64,000 nt of DNA from positions 36,111 to 100,110 of the forward strand of contig NZ_JACXBU010000012.1 in the NCBI RefSeq assembly GCF_014700075.1. Reading direction: 5' to 3'. The position numbers and the translations under genes were made by a program. Below the pieces are notes generated by a model, which worked only from the letters and a program-made list of their open reading frames with translations, was not told the origin of the DNA and made no database searches. Origin of the DNA: Pseudomonas sp. JM0905a. GTDB taxonomy: Bacteria; Pseudomonadota; Gammaproteobacteria; Pseudomonadales; Pseudomonadaceae. Below are positions 17,093 to 25,447 of the stretch, piece by piece. How positions within the stretch are numbered: position 1 is the stretch's first letter; each line of letters opens with the position of its first letter.

Positions 17093-17958
17093 CAGCCGAG
17101 CTCGAAAGTGGTGACGCCGAAGACCCGCTCCTGGGCGATGGCGGGGAATGGGCCAAGGTACATCCGGGCGCAGCCGAAGACTTCGGTCATGCCGTGGCGC
17201 TGCACCAAGGCCATGGCTTCGGGGTTGTTCTCCGGGGCGTCGAGATACAGCGGTCCGCCCGTGGCGAAACCGGACAGCTCCGCATAGAGGGCTTCGGCCA
17301 CCTCGCCATCATCGGCGAACAGCGGTCCGATCTTGCAGCCGTTGAGGCAGCGCCTGACAACGCCGAATCCGGCAAGCCGGCCATTGCGACGGCAACCGAG
17401 GGCCAGCGCGTCGGGCTGGTTGATCCAGCCCTGGAGGAAGTGCGGGCGCGGCGCGGGGAAGCAGGTGCGGTCGTAAGCCTGAACCTCGTCAAAGGCAAAT
17501 TCGGCGAGGGGGCGGATCTCTTCGTCGGACGTCCATTCCGGCGGTTCGGCGACGTCCACCTGAAAGCGCAGGTTGCGGTGGGAAAACACGAAGCCGCCTT
17601 TGGCGTAGTAATCCTGCATGGCGAACACGCCGTCCATGCCGATGCTGGCGCCCGGTCGCAGGCGTGCCAGCAGGCGGTCGCGTCGGGCGTTCCAGAGGAT
17701 GTCGCCGAGGCCCCGGCCGCGGAATTCCGGGCGGATGATGAAAAAGCCCATGAAGCCGAACTCGCCGCCATAGGAGGTGATCGCGCCGCCGCCGATCAAC
17801 TGGCCGTCCAGGTCCGCTGCGATGTAAGCCTCCGAATCGGTGGCCCAGAACAGCTCGGCATCGTGCAGGCCCGGGTTCCAGCCTTCGCGCGCGGCCCAGT
17901 GGACCAGTTCGTCCAGCTCGGGGCGAAGCATGTTGCGGATCACCAGCGGGATGGACAT
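17092..17958 (-). CDS. GNAT family N-acetyltransferase (two-domain)
   Basis: A 288-residue protein. The N-terminal half has the acetyl-CoA loop of GNATs (FFIIRPEFRGRGLGDILW, about residues 72-90). The C-terminal half (from about residue 150) resembles the second acetyltransferase-like domain found in YitH-type proteins, with LDAPENNPEAMALVQRHGM. RBS AGGAGTGCTCCGCC precedes the ATG. It is the first gene of a two-gene unit with the PuuE-like deacetylase. The acceptor substrate is unknown. Confidence 0.85.
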   Translation of the reverse strand: MSIPLVIRNMLRPELDELVHWAAREGWNPGLHDAELFWATDSEAYIAADLDGQLIGGGAITSYGGEFGFMGFFIIRPEFRGRGLGDILWNARRDRLLARLRPGASIGMDGVFAMQDYYAKGGFVFSHRNLRFQVDVAEPPEWTSDEEIRPLAEFAFDEVQAYDRTCFPAPRPHFLQGWINQPDALALGCRRNGRLAGFGVVRRCLNGCKIGPLFADDGEVAEALYAELSGFATGGPLYLDAPENNPEAMALVQRHGMTEVFGCARMYLGPFPAIAQERVFGVTTFELG

Positions 17959-18036
17959 GGCGGAGCACTCCTGGGCCAGGGCGGACGCTTTGGGTATAGC
18001 GTCAACCGGGGAGGGCGGCCAGGCCGCCGGGCGGTG

Positions 18037-18438
18037 TCAGGCGTCGCGCAGGAGGTCGTGGGAGTCCAGAAGCCGCCAGGCGATTTCCGGGTGATTCTCC
18101 AGGCCGCGGCGGATGGCGGCCGGGATGGACTGGCGGGTCTTGCGGCAAAGACCCGGCAATTCGTCGATTTCGATGTCGATGCCACGCATGCTGCGCACTT
18201 CATTGAAGCCGGGGGCGATATGCAGGCGCACCCCGAGCTGCTCGAACATGCGCCGTTGCATGTGCTCCAGGTCAGCAAGGCTCTGGATGTTCTCCAGCCG
18301 CTCCAGCAGACGCTTCTCCTCCTGCCGGGTCAGGAGCAGGATGCGTACGTCGGCCCCGGGCTTTTCCAGCAGCTCGTCACGCCCGCAATTGCAGGCGCCG
18401 GGAGGGCAGGGTTGGCGGGTGGGGAGAGTGGGGGTCAT
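18037..18438 (-). CDS. Hypothetical protein with Cys-rich N-terminus
   Basis: A 133-residue soluble protein I do not recognise by family. The N-terminus carries a compact cysteine cluster (CPPGACNCGRDELL, Cys11, Cys16 and Cys18) that could bind a metal. The rest is helical and highly charged (LLTRQEEKRLLERLENIQSLADLEHMQRRMFEQLG). A weak GGAAG lies before the ATG. The gene stands alone between the GNAT gene (82 bp further on the same strand) and the alpha/beta hydrolase. Codon bias matches the neighbours, so it looks genuine. Confidence 0.65.
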   Translation of the reverse strand: MTPTLPTRQPCPPGACNCGRDELLEKPGADVRILLLTRQEEKRLLERLENIQSLADLEHMQRRMFEQLGVRLHIAPGFNEVRSMRGIDIEIDELPGLCRKTRQSIPAAIRRGLENHPEIAWRLLDSHDLLRDA

Positions 18439-18493
18439 GGCTTCCGATCATAGTCAGCCGATTGCCGGGGTGCCAACGACACCCCGACCGGGT

Positions 18494-19291
18494 TCATCGC
18501 AGCAGTTCCGCCACAGCCTGAAGCACCACTTCCGGCTTTTCGCGATGGGGAACGTGACCGCATTCATCTATGAGCAGAACCTGCGACGGACCGTCGGTCA
18601 AACGCGCGATCTGTTGCGGGTGCAGGTCGGAACCGAACTCGTCCTGGTCGCCGTGGATGGCCAGCACGGGGCAGTCCAGCCGTTCTATTCCGGCTTCCAG
18701 GCTCCAGTCGGCGAAGGCGGGGGAGAGCCAGGTTTCGGTCCAGGCGTCGAGTACCCATTGGGCTTTGTCGCCGTGATACCTGGCGAGCCGGTCCAACTGG
18801 CCGTCCTGCTGGAAGCCCAGCTTGGCTTCACGGATGCCTTGCAGCGTGCGGTCTTCGACGAAGGCCTGGGCTGATTCGGTGATCAGCGCCAGGCAGTGCT
18901 CGCGGTGGCGCGCCGCGCAATGGGTGGCCATGCCGCCGCCGACGCTGTGGCCGAAGGCGATGAATTGGTCGATGCCCAGGCGGTCTTTCATCGTGGCGAA
19001 ATCGTACTCGGCCTCATCGCCGACAAAGCCGACCGACAGTTCACCGGGGTGCGCATCCGAGCGGCCGAAGCCGAGGCGGTCATAGGCCACCACCGTCTTG
19101 CCGGTGATCGCGGCCAGCTTGGCGGGAAACTCGCGCCACAGTTCCACGCAACCCAGGGAGTCATGAAAGAGGATGATGGGCGCCTCGTCGAACGACGGGC
19201 TGAGATGGGCAGGGCTCCAGATGCGGACGAACAGCCGGCCATGGAGGCTGTCGATCCGCAGGTCCTGTGTGTGGTGGCTGGGGCTAGGCAC
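18494..19291 (-). CDS. Alpha/beta-fold hydrolase
   Basis: A 265-residue hydrolase. The triad is visible: nucleophile elbow GHSVGGG, acid in HGDQDEFGSDL and His in CGHVPHREKPE. The oxyanion strand is LFHDSLGCVELW. The reading frame stays open far upstream, but homologous content begins only at a GTG (19291) preceded by GGAGCACGCC; that GTG is taken as the start. No signal peptide is seen. The substrate is not identifiable, as esterases, peptidases and C-C hydrolases share these features. Confidence 0.82.
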   Translation of the reverse strand: MPSPSHHTQDLRIDSLHGRLFVRIWSPAHLSPSFDEAPIILFHDSLGCVELWREFPAKLAAITGKTVVAYDRLGFGRSDAHPGELSVGFVGDEAEYDFATMKDRLGIDQFIAFGHSVGGGMATHCAARHREHCLALITESAQAFVEDRTLQGIREAKLGFQQDGQLDRLARYHGDKAQWVLDAWTETWLSPAFADWSLEAGIERLDCPVLAIHGDQDEFGSDLHPQQIARLTDGPSQVLLIDECGHVPHREKPEVVLQAVAELLR

Positions 19292-19423
19292 GGCGTGCTC
19301 CAGATTGGGAAATGCTGCCAAGGCTGCCAGAAAATGCCGCGTTCGTAACGATGCAGAGTGCGCTGGCGTCGGCGGGTGAGCCGTCTTAATCTCCCTGCTT
19401 TTCCTCCCCAGGGATGATTCGCC

Positions 19424-19963
19424 ATGAGCACCGCACTTCTGATCATCGACGTTCAGCGCGCCCTCAGCGTTGGCCAGTATGCCGCGTTCGAAATCGACCG
19501 GGTGATCGCCACCATCAACGGCCTCAGCGCCAGGGCGCGGGCCGCCGGCATTCCGGTCGTGCTGATTCAGCATGAAGAGCCCAGCGGCGAGTTCGAGTAC
19601 GACACCGAGAGCTGGCAGTTGGCGGATGACCTGGCCGTTGCCGAGAGCGACATCCGGGTTCGCAAGACCACGCCGGATTCCTTCCACCGCACCAACCTGC
19701 AGGATGTGCTGCAGTCGCGCGATATCCAGCGCCTGATCGTCTGCGGCTTGCAGACTGACTACTGCGTCGATACCACGGTGCGCCGCGCACTGGCGCTGGG
19801 CTACCAGGTGGTGCTGCCGGAGGATGCGCACTCGACGCTGGACAACGCCGCTATCTCCGCGCCGCAGATCATCGCCCACCACAATGCGGTGCTCGGCAGC
19901 ATGTCCAGCTTCGGGGTGCGGGCGCGGGTGGTGCCGGCGGCGGCTGTCAGCATCGAGGGCTGA
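19424..19963 (+). CDS. Isochorismatase-like cysteine hydrolase
   Basis: A 179-residue protein with the complete catalytic triad of the isochorismatase superfamily: Asp9 in LLIIDVQ, Lys81 in VRKTTPDSF and Cys114 in GLQTDYCVDTT. Members hydrolyse nicotinamide, N-carbamoyl compounds, biuret or isochorismate. With a catalytic Cys, an amidase-type reaction is more likely than isochorismate hydrolysis. It is transcribed divergently from the alpha/beta hydrolase and stands alone, so the substrate remains open. Confidence 0.87.
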   Translation: MSTALLIIDVQRALSVGQYAAFEIDRVIATINGLSARARAAGIPVVLIQHEEPSGEFEYDTESWQLADDLAVAESDIRVRKTTPDSFHRTNLQDVLQSRDIQRLIVCGLQTDYCVDTTVRRALALGYQVVLPEDAHSTLDNAAISAPQIIAHHNAVLGSMSSFGVRARVVPAAAVSIEG

Positions 19964-20048
19964 AGTCGTCCGGGAGATGACTGGCGTTAGCTGAAGGATG
20001 GTGACTGCCCTCCGGCGGAGGGCAGTGGTTGCGATGGTGGGGGAGGGG

Positions 20049-20720
20049 TCAGCGCTTGTTCTTGATCTGCTCGTAGCTGAGGCGCATGTCCTTCGCCCAG
20101 CCGTCGATCACCGGCTTGATGTTCTGGACGGTCAGCGCGGTTTCCTTGTTCTCCAGGGAGGTGCCGGTGCCCTTGCGCACCACCTCTGCCACAACCTTGG
20201 AGTTGCCGCCGTCGAGCACCATGGCTTCGGTGGCGATCTGTACTTCCTGATCCCGTGTGCCAATGGCCGTGGTGGTGGCGGCGACCACCAGGGCGATGGG
20301 AATTACCTCGTAGGGCTTGAGGCCCTCGGTCGACGCGGACACGGCGGTAATCGCCGGACGCAGGACCAGGCTGTCTGCCGTCGGGGAGTCGGTGACTTTG
20401 ACTACCGAGCCCATCTCGCGGCGAAGTGCGGTGTCGTAGTAGCGGGTGATCTCATCGAGGGTGGCCTGGGAGATCTGCTGGCTCGGATGGGGCTTGGGGT
20501 GGAACTGGCTGGGCTCGATATACAGGCTGTTGTAACGCGACAGGTCCAGGGCTGGATCGACCCAGCGCGCCACCTTGGCGCCGCTGGCGGTTTCTTGTTC
20601 CTGGAGGACGCTGTAGTTCGGAAGGAATCCCGAATAGTGGCTGGGTTCGACCATGGTGCTGGAGCAGCCGCCAAGGGTCAGGATTGCGCTGAACGATACG
20701 ACGAGAGGGTTGAGTCGCAT
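20049..20720 (-). CDS. DUF3313 domain lipoprotein
   Basis: A 223-residue lipoprotein. The signal peptide ends in a lipobox LGGC (Cys19), followed by SSTMVEPSHYSGFLPNYSVLQ, the opening typical of DUF3313 proteins. Position +2 after Cys is Ser, consistent with outer-membrane sorting. The function of the domain is unknown. The gene stands alone, convergent with the isochorismatase-like gene, and lies upstream of and divergent from the sigma-factor gene. Confidence 0.85.
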   Translation of the reverse strand: MRLNPLVVSFSAILTLGGCSSTMVEPSHYSGFLPNYSVLQEQETASGAKVARWVDPALDLSRYNSLYIEPSQFHPKPHPSQQISQATLDEITRYYDTALRREMGSVVKVTDSPTADSLVLRPAITAVSASTEGLKPYEVIPIALVVAATTTAIGTRDQEVQIATEAMVLDGGNSKVVAEVVRKGTGTSLENKETALTVQNIKPVIDGWAKDMRLSYEQIKNKR

Positions 20721-20918
20721 GATTTCGCCTTACCAAAAATGGCTTGTATGGGGGAGCTTCCGGGGGAGTGCCTACTGCTATCTGTCTCGCCCCTTTCCGG
20801 GCGGAGGGCGGTGACAGCAGAAGCGTAGTTGGTCGCAAGGTGGATGCCAGTGCAATTTGCAATGGAGAGGGTGCGATTCGCGGAACTCACAGTGGCAGTT
20901 GGCGAGCGATGTGCAAGT

Positions 20919-20937
20919 AATTAGAATCACTCGCATT
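20919..20937 (+). promoter_or_regulatory. Probable Fur box upstream of the ECF sigma gene
   Basis: AATTAGAATCACTCGCATT closely matches the Pseudomonas-style Fur site AATGAGAATCATTCGCATT, with two differences. It lies about 26 bp before the ATG of the FecI-type sigma gene, where Fur normally represses iron-starvation sigma operons. Confidence 0.65.
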
Positions 20938-20963
20938 TGATTCAACTTCCAGTGTGTCCCTTA

Positions 20964-21479
20964 ATGGATAATGCAGCCGTGGCCTCCGAGGTCTCCCTCG
21001 GCAACCTCTATCGCGACCACAGCAGTTGGCTGGAAGGATGGCTCCGCCGCCGCCTCGGCGATGCCTGGGATGCGGCGGACCTGACGCAGGACACTTTCAT
21101 CCGGGTGCTCGCCGCCCACCAGGCGAGAACCCTGCCCAACCTGCGAGAACCGCGTGCCTACCTGCTTACCGTGGGGCGCCGCCTGCTGGTGAACCACCAC
21201 AAGCGCCGCAGCCTGGAACGCGCCTATCTGGAAGCCCTGGCGAACCTGCCGGAAGCGCTGGTGCCGTCCCCGGAGCAGCGCTGGATATTGCTGGAGACGC
21301 TGCACGCCCTGGATGAGCTGCTCGACGGCCTGCCACCGGCGGTGCGCCGCGCCTTCCTCTGGGCGCAACTCGACGGGCTCGACTACGCCGCCATCGCCCT
21401 GCGCCTGGATGTGTCCGAGCGCACCGTCAAACGCTACATGGCCAAGGCGTACGAGCATTGCCTGCTGGTGGACCTGTGA
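20964..21479 (+). CDS. FecI-type ECF RNA polymerase sigma factor
   Basis: A 171-residue sigma-70 family protein. Region 2 is visible as WLRRRLGDAWDAADLTQDTFIRVLA and region 4 as AFLWAQLDGLDYAAIALRLDVSERTVKRYMAKA. An in-frame TTG at 20937 would add nine residues but overlaps the Fur box, so the ATG is preferred; neither has a strong RBS. The stop overlaps the FecR start (GTGA). It should direct transcription of the TonB receptor gene in response to a siderophore signal relayed by the anti-sigma factor. Confidence 0.9.
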   Translation: MDNAAVASEVSLGNLYRDHSSWLEGWLRRRLGDAWDAADLTQDTFIRVLAAHQARTLPNLREPRAYLLTVGRRLLVNHHKRRSLERAYLEALANLPEALVPSPEQRWILLETLHALDELLDGLPPAVRRAFLWAQLDGLDYAAIALRLDVSERTVKRYMAKAYEHCLLVDL

Positions 21480-22423
21480 GCGGCCAGCCTTCCGCCCAGC
21501 AGCGGCAGATTGCCCGCGAAGCGGCGCGCTGGCTGACGCTGCAGGAATCCGGCGAATTTCGTGACCAGCACCACGCCGAGTTGCAGCGTTGGCGCGAACG
21601 CAGCAGCGCCCATGAAGCCGCGTGGCAGAAGGCCGATGCCCTGCGCCAGCGCTTCGCCCGGCTGCCCGGGACGTTGGCGCTGGCCAGCCTCGATCGGCCC
21701 GACCTCGGGCGCCGTCGTGCACTCAAGCAGGCATTGGCCCTCGGCGCCCTGGCGCCGGTGGCCTGGCTCGGTTATCGCCAGCTGCCAATGGCTGCCTGGC
21801 GCGCCGACCTGCACACGGCCACGGGCGAGCGGCGCAGCTTCGACTTGCCGGACGGCAGCCGGCTGCAACTCAACACCGCCAGCGCCGTGGACCTGGACTT
21901 TGCCGACGGGCGACGCGAGCTGCGGCTGGTGCAAGGCGAAATTGCCGTGGATACCTCCGGCGGCCTGACGGTGCGTACCGGACAGGGAGTGATGTTGGCT
22001 TCCCGCGCATCCTTCTGCGTCCGCCAGTACCCGGGTGGTTGCCTGGTGTCGGTGATGGCCGGCGAGGTGCAGCTGCAGCCGCGCAACGGCGCGCCGGTGG
22101 TTCTGCAACAGGGCGAGCGTGCCGGGCTGAGCGCCGAGGGTACGACCCGTGCCGAGCGTTTCGATCCGCAGTTGCCCAGCTGGCAGCAGGGCCTGCTGGT
22201 GGTGGACAACCAGCCCCTGGGCGCCTTCCTGCGTGAGCTGGGCCGCTACCGGCCCGGCCTGCTGCGCTGGGACCCGGCACTGGAACGCGTGGCGGTGACC
22301 GGCACCTTCCGCCTCGATGACACCGACAAGGTGCTGGCGCTGATTGCCGCCAGCCTGCCGGTGGAGGTGCATTACCGCACGCGTTACTGGGCTTCCCTGG
22401 TGCCCCGCGAAAAACTTGGCTGA
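21476..22423 (+). CDS. FecR-family anti-sigma factor
   Basis: A 315-residue protein, starting at a GTG that overlaps the sigma-gene stop. The N-terminal cytosolic part has the FecR_N motif (ARWLTLQESGEFRDQHHAELQRWRERSSAHEAAWQKAD). A single membrane helix follows the basic LGRRRALKQ (ALALGALAPVAWLGY), and the periplasmic FecR domain contains FDLPDGSRLQLNTASAVDLDF and ends with an STN-like C-terminal region. It transfers the receptor-occupied signal across the inner membrane to the sigma factor. Confidence 0.9.
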   Translation: MSGQPSAQQRQIAREAARWLTLQESGEFRDQHHAELQRWRERSSAHEAAWQKADALRQRFARLPGTLALASLDRPDLGRRRALKQALALGALAPVAWLGYRQLPMAAWRADLHTATGERRSFDLPDGSRLQLNTASAVDLDFADGRRELRLVQGEIAVDTSGGLTVRTGQGVMLASRASFCVRQYPGGCLVSVMAGEVQLQPRNGAPVVLQQGERAGLSAEGTTRAERFDPQLPSWQQGLLVVDNQPLGAFLRELGRYRPGLLRWDPALERVAVTGTFRLDDTDKVLALIAASLPVEVHYRTRYWASLVPREKLG

Positions 22424-22487
22424 AGGCTGTCCCCTTTTTCCCGCTCGCTTGTCATCACCGGCAACAGAACGAAAAAGAGAGCCTTCG

Positions 22488-24884
22488 ATGTCCTTCCCCT
22501 TTGCAATTCGCCCGCTGACCACACAGCTTTTGCGGGCCGGTTTCCTGATCGCCCTGGGCCTGCCGGGCCTGTCGCTTGCCGATGACGGCGAACGTCGCAG
22601 CTACCGAGTGCCGGCCGGTAGCCTGAGTACGGCGCTGACCCGGTTCGCCGGCCAGGCCGGCGTCAGCCTTTCCGTCGATCCCTCCCTGGTCAATGGGCTC
22701 AGCAGCCCGGGCCTGCAGGGCGAATATGGCGTGGAGGAGGGCTTTGGCGCCTTGCTGCGCGGATCGGGCCTGATGCTGGTGCCGGCGGGGACGGGCAGCT
22801 ACATCCTGCAACCCGTACCGCGCCAGGATGGCGCGGTGCAGGAACTGCCCAGCACCGCCATCATCGGTCAGCACGACGGCGCGGCGGGCGATGCCTACGC
22901 CGGCGGGCAGGTTTCCCGTCGTGGCAGCCTGGGCATGCTGGGTGAGCGGGACTATATGGAAACGCCCTTCAATATCACCTCCTACACCAGTGAGGTGGTG
23001 CAGGACCAGCAGGCCAGGACCCTGGCCGACGTGGTGGCCAATGACCCGTCGGTACGCACCACCAACCCGTCCGCCGGGCGCTTCGAACAGTTCTCGGTGC
23101 GCGGCTTCAGCCTCTACAACAGCGACGTGGCATTCGGTGGCCTCTACGGCGTGTTGCCGACCTATTCCATCGACATGGAAATGGTCGAGCGGGTGGACAT
23201 CCTCAAGGGGCCGAGCGCATTGCTCGGCGGCCTTGCACCCAACGGCAGCGTGGGCGGCGGCATCAATATCGAACCCAAGCGCGCGGACGATGAGCCGACC
23301 ACCGAGTTCACCGCCATGCACGCGTCGTCCGGACAGCTGGGCGGCCATGTGGACATCGGCCGGCGCTTTGGCGAAGGGCAGCGCCTCGGCCTGCGCTTCA
23401 ACGGCGTGCGCCAGTCCGGCGATACCGAATGGGACCACCAGAGCGTGGAACGCGAAGCCTCGGTACTGGGCTTCGATGTGCGCGGCGAGCGGGCGCGCAT
23501 GTCCTTCGACATCGGCCATCAGGAGCGTGACGTGGATGGCCCGATGGAGCGGGTCGGCCTGGCGGCGAACGTGGAAGTGCCCGACGCCGAGGACATCCAC
23601 AACAACTTCGCCCAACCCTGGACCTTCTCCAGGGCCAAGGACACCTTCGGCGCCGTGCGCGGCGAGTACGACCTGAACGAGTCCTGGATGGTTTACGCAG
23701 CGGCCGGTGCGCGCAATGGCGACTACGACTTCCTTCGCCACGCGGTGCAGGTGGTCAACGCGGCGGGGCGCTTCACCGTCAGCCCGCGCACCTTCCAGCG
23801 TGAAGAGGATGTGCTCACCACCACTGTCGGCGCGCGCAGCTGGTTCTCCACCGGTTCGGTGGGCCACACCCTGAACCTCAGCCTGAACCGCTTCGACATG
23901 ACCTTCGACAACAGCGGTGCGCGCTTCGCCAACGGTGTCAGCAACCTGTTCGATCCGGTGACGCTGCCGGTGCCCGGCCCGCCCCTTGCCCTGGACAACC
24001 CCACCCACACCGAGACTGTGCTTTCCAGCCTGGCCCTCGCCGACACCCTCGGTTTCGCCGATGACCGCGTGCTGCTGACCCTGGGGGCGCGGCTGCAGCG
24101 GGTGGAGGTGGACAGCTCGGAACCGGGCGAGCCGGACCAGCGCTACGACGAGCGCGCCACCTCGCCGGCCATGGGCCTGGTGTGGCGCACCAGCGAGGCG
24201 CTGTCGCTCTACTTCAACTACATGGAAGGCCTGACCCAGGGGCAGGTGGCACCGGAGACCGCGAACAACGCCGGCGAGGTGTTCGCGCCGTTCAGGAGCA
24301 AGCAGGTGGAGGTAGGGGCCAAGTACGACTTCGGGCGCTTCAGCACCACCCTCAGCCTGTTCCGCATCGACAAGCCGTCCTACTTCACCGACAGCGCCGG
24401 CAACCTGCGGGACGACGGCGAGCAGCGCAACCAGGGCCTGGAGCTGAACCTGTTCGGCGAGCCGCTGGACGGCATCCGGTTGCTCGGTGGCGCCATGCTG
24501 CTGGATGCCGAGTTGGCGAAAACCGCCAATGGAAGCAATGACGGCAATCGCGCCATCGGCGCCCCCATCGTCAACGCCAACCTCGGTGTGGAATGGGATC
24601 TGCCGCAGGTGCGCGGGCTGACCCTGACCGCGCGGACCATCCACACCGGTTCCCAGTACCTGGATGCCGCCAACCGCCAGAAGATCGATGCCTGGCAGCG
24701 CTATGACCTGGGCGCGCGCTACGCCTTCGAACTGGGTGGTACGGACGTCACCCTGCGCGCCAGTGTGGAGAACGTGCTGGACAAGACCTACTGGGCGTCG
24801 GCGAACGTGCCCGATGGCACCGCCAGCGGCCTGACCCTCTCCACGCCTCGTACCTGGCTGCTCTCGGCCACCCTGGGGTTCTGA
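22488..24884 (+). CDS. TonB-dependent siderophore receptor with STN signalling domain
   Basis: A 798-residue outer-membrane receptor. After the signal peptide (cleavage near LSLADDG) comes an STN domain (YRVPAGSLSTALTRFAGQAGVSLSVDPSLV, about residues 37-115), then the plug (VVQDQQARTLADVVANDPSVR; RVDILKGPSALLGG) and a beta-barrel ending in Phe (LLSATLGF). The STN domain and the upstream sigma/anti-sigma genes show it is a transducer like FecA, FpvA or FoxA. The plug type is that of ferric-siderophore receptors; the ligand is unknown. The ATG follows GAAAAAGAGAGCC. Confidence 0.92.
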   Translation: MSFPFAIRPLTTQLLRAGFLIALGLPGLSLADDGERRSYRVPAGSLSTALTRFAGQAGVSLSVDPSLVNGLSSPGLQGEYGVEEGFGALLRGSGLMLVPAGTGSYILQPVPRQDGAVQELPSTAIIGQHDGAAGDAYAGGQVSRRGSLGMLGERDYMETPFNITSYTSEVVQDQQARTLADVVANDPSVRTTNPSAGRFEQFSVRGFSLYNSDVAFGGLYGVLPTYSIDMEMVERVDILKGPSALLGGLAPNGSVGGGINIEPKRADDEPTTEFTAMHASSGQLGGHVDIGRRFGEGQRLGLRFNGVRQSGDTEWDHQSVEREASVLGFDVRGERARMSFDIGHQERDVDGPMERVGLAANVEVPDAEDIHNNFAQPWTFSRAKDTFGAVRGEYDLNESWMVYAAAGARNGDYDFLRHAVQVVNAAGRFTVSPRTFQREEDVLTTTVGARSWFSTGSVGHTLNLSLNRFDMTFDNSGARFANGVSNLFDPVTLPVPGPPLALDNPTHTETVLSSLALADTLGFADDRVLLTLGARLQRVEVDSSEPGEPDQRYDERATSPAMGLVWRTSEALSLYFNYMEGLTQGQVAPETANNAGEVFAPFRSKQVEVGAKYDFGRFSTTLSLFRIDKPSYFTDSAGNLRDDGEQRNQGLELNLFGEPLDGIRLLGGAMLLDAELAKTANGSNDGNRAIGAPIVNANLGVEWDLPQVRGLTLTARTIHTGSQYLDAANRQKIDAWQRYDLGARYAFELGGTDVTLRASVENVLDKTYWASANVPDGTASGLTLSTPRTWLLSATLGF

Positions 24885-24896
24885 GGCCCAGGGTAG

Positions 24897-25358
24897 CTAG
24901 AGCCACCTGCGCACGCGACGCCGGTAGGCGTTGAAGGCGTCCCCGAACAGGGTCGCCAGCGCCTGCTCTTCGGGGCCGATCTGGAAGCGGTTCATGTAGA
25001 GCACGAACCCGGCCACGCCCAGCAGTGCGATGGGGGAGGCGAGGTAGATCGACCAGGCGACCAGGGCGATGGCGAAGCCGAGGTACATCGGGTTGCGGGT
25101 GTGGCGGTAGATGCCGGAACTGACCAGGGAGGATGCGGTTTCCGGCTGCAGCGGATTGACCGTGGTTCTGGCATGGCGGAACGACAGGACGCCGCTCAGG
25201 CAGACCGCAATACCCGCTGCCAGCACCAACAGCGCAAGGGCGATGCGCCAGCCGGAGGCCGCATCGATGCCGGGCACCCAGCGGGCGAGCAGCCACATCA
25301 GGACGCCGAACAGCACGGCAACCAGGGGCGGCGGTATGCGGTGTTCCAGCCAGTTCAT
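24897..25358 (-). CDS. Isoprenylcysteine carboxyl methyltransferase (ICMT/PEMT) family membrane protein
   Basis: A 153-residue polytopic protein with about four hydrophobic segments and the family motif LVSSGIYRHTRNPMYLGFAI followed by EEQALATLFGDAFNAYRRRVRRWL. These two blocks form the SAM-binding region in ICMT/PEMT-type methyltransferases. RBS AAGGAGTTGACGTC precedes the ATG. The bacterial substrates of the family are mostly unknown. It is convergent with the TonB-receptor gene. Confidence 0.85.
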   Translation of the reverse strand: MNWLEHRIPPPLVAVLFGVLMWLLARWVPGIDAASGWRIALALLVLAAGIAVCLSGVLSFRHARTTVNPLQPETASSLVSSGIYRHTRNPMYLGFAIALVAWSIYLASPIALLGVAGFVLYMNRFQIGPEEQALATLFGDAFNAYRRRVRRWL

Positions 25359-25447
25359 GACGTCAACTCCTTTTCTGTCTGTGCTCGCGCGGGCCGGGCG
25401 GGCGATCCCGGGACTTTAGCAGCGCTTCGCCTCCGCGCCATTCAGCC

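Noticed and set aside
18494..19882. Long 462-codon version of the alpha/beta hydrolase
   Set aside because: The first ~195 codons show no hydrolase homology and run antisense to the isochorismatase-like gene; a GTG with GGAG at 19291 is a better start.
22455..24644. 729-codon minus-strand frame opposite the TonB receptor
   Set aside because: The plus-strand receptor has signal, STN, plug and barrel features; the opposite frame has none and is a codon-bias shadow.
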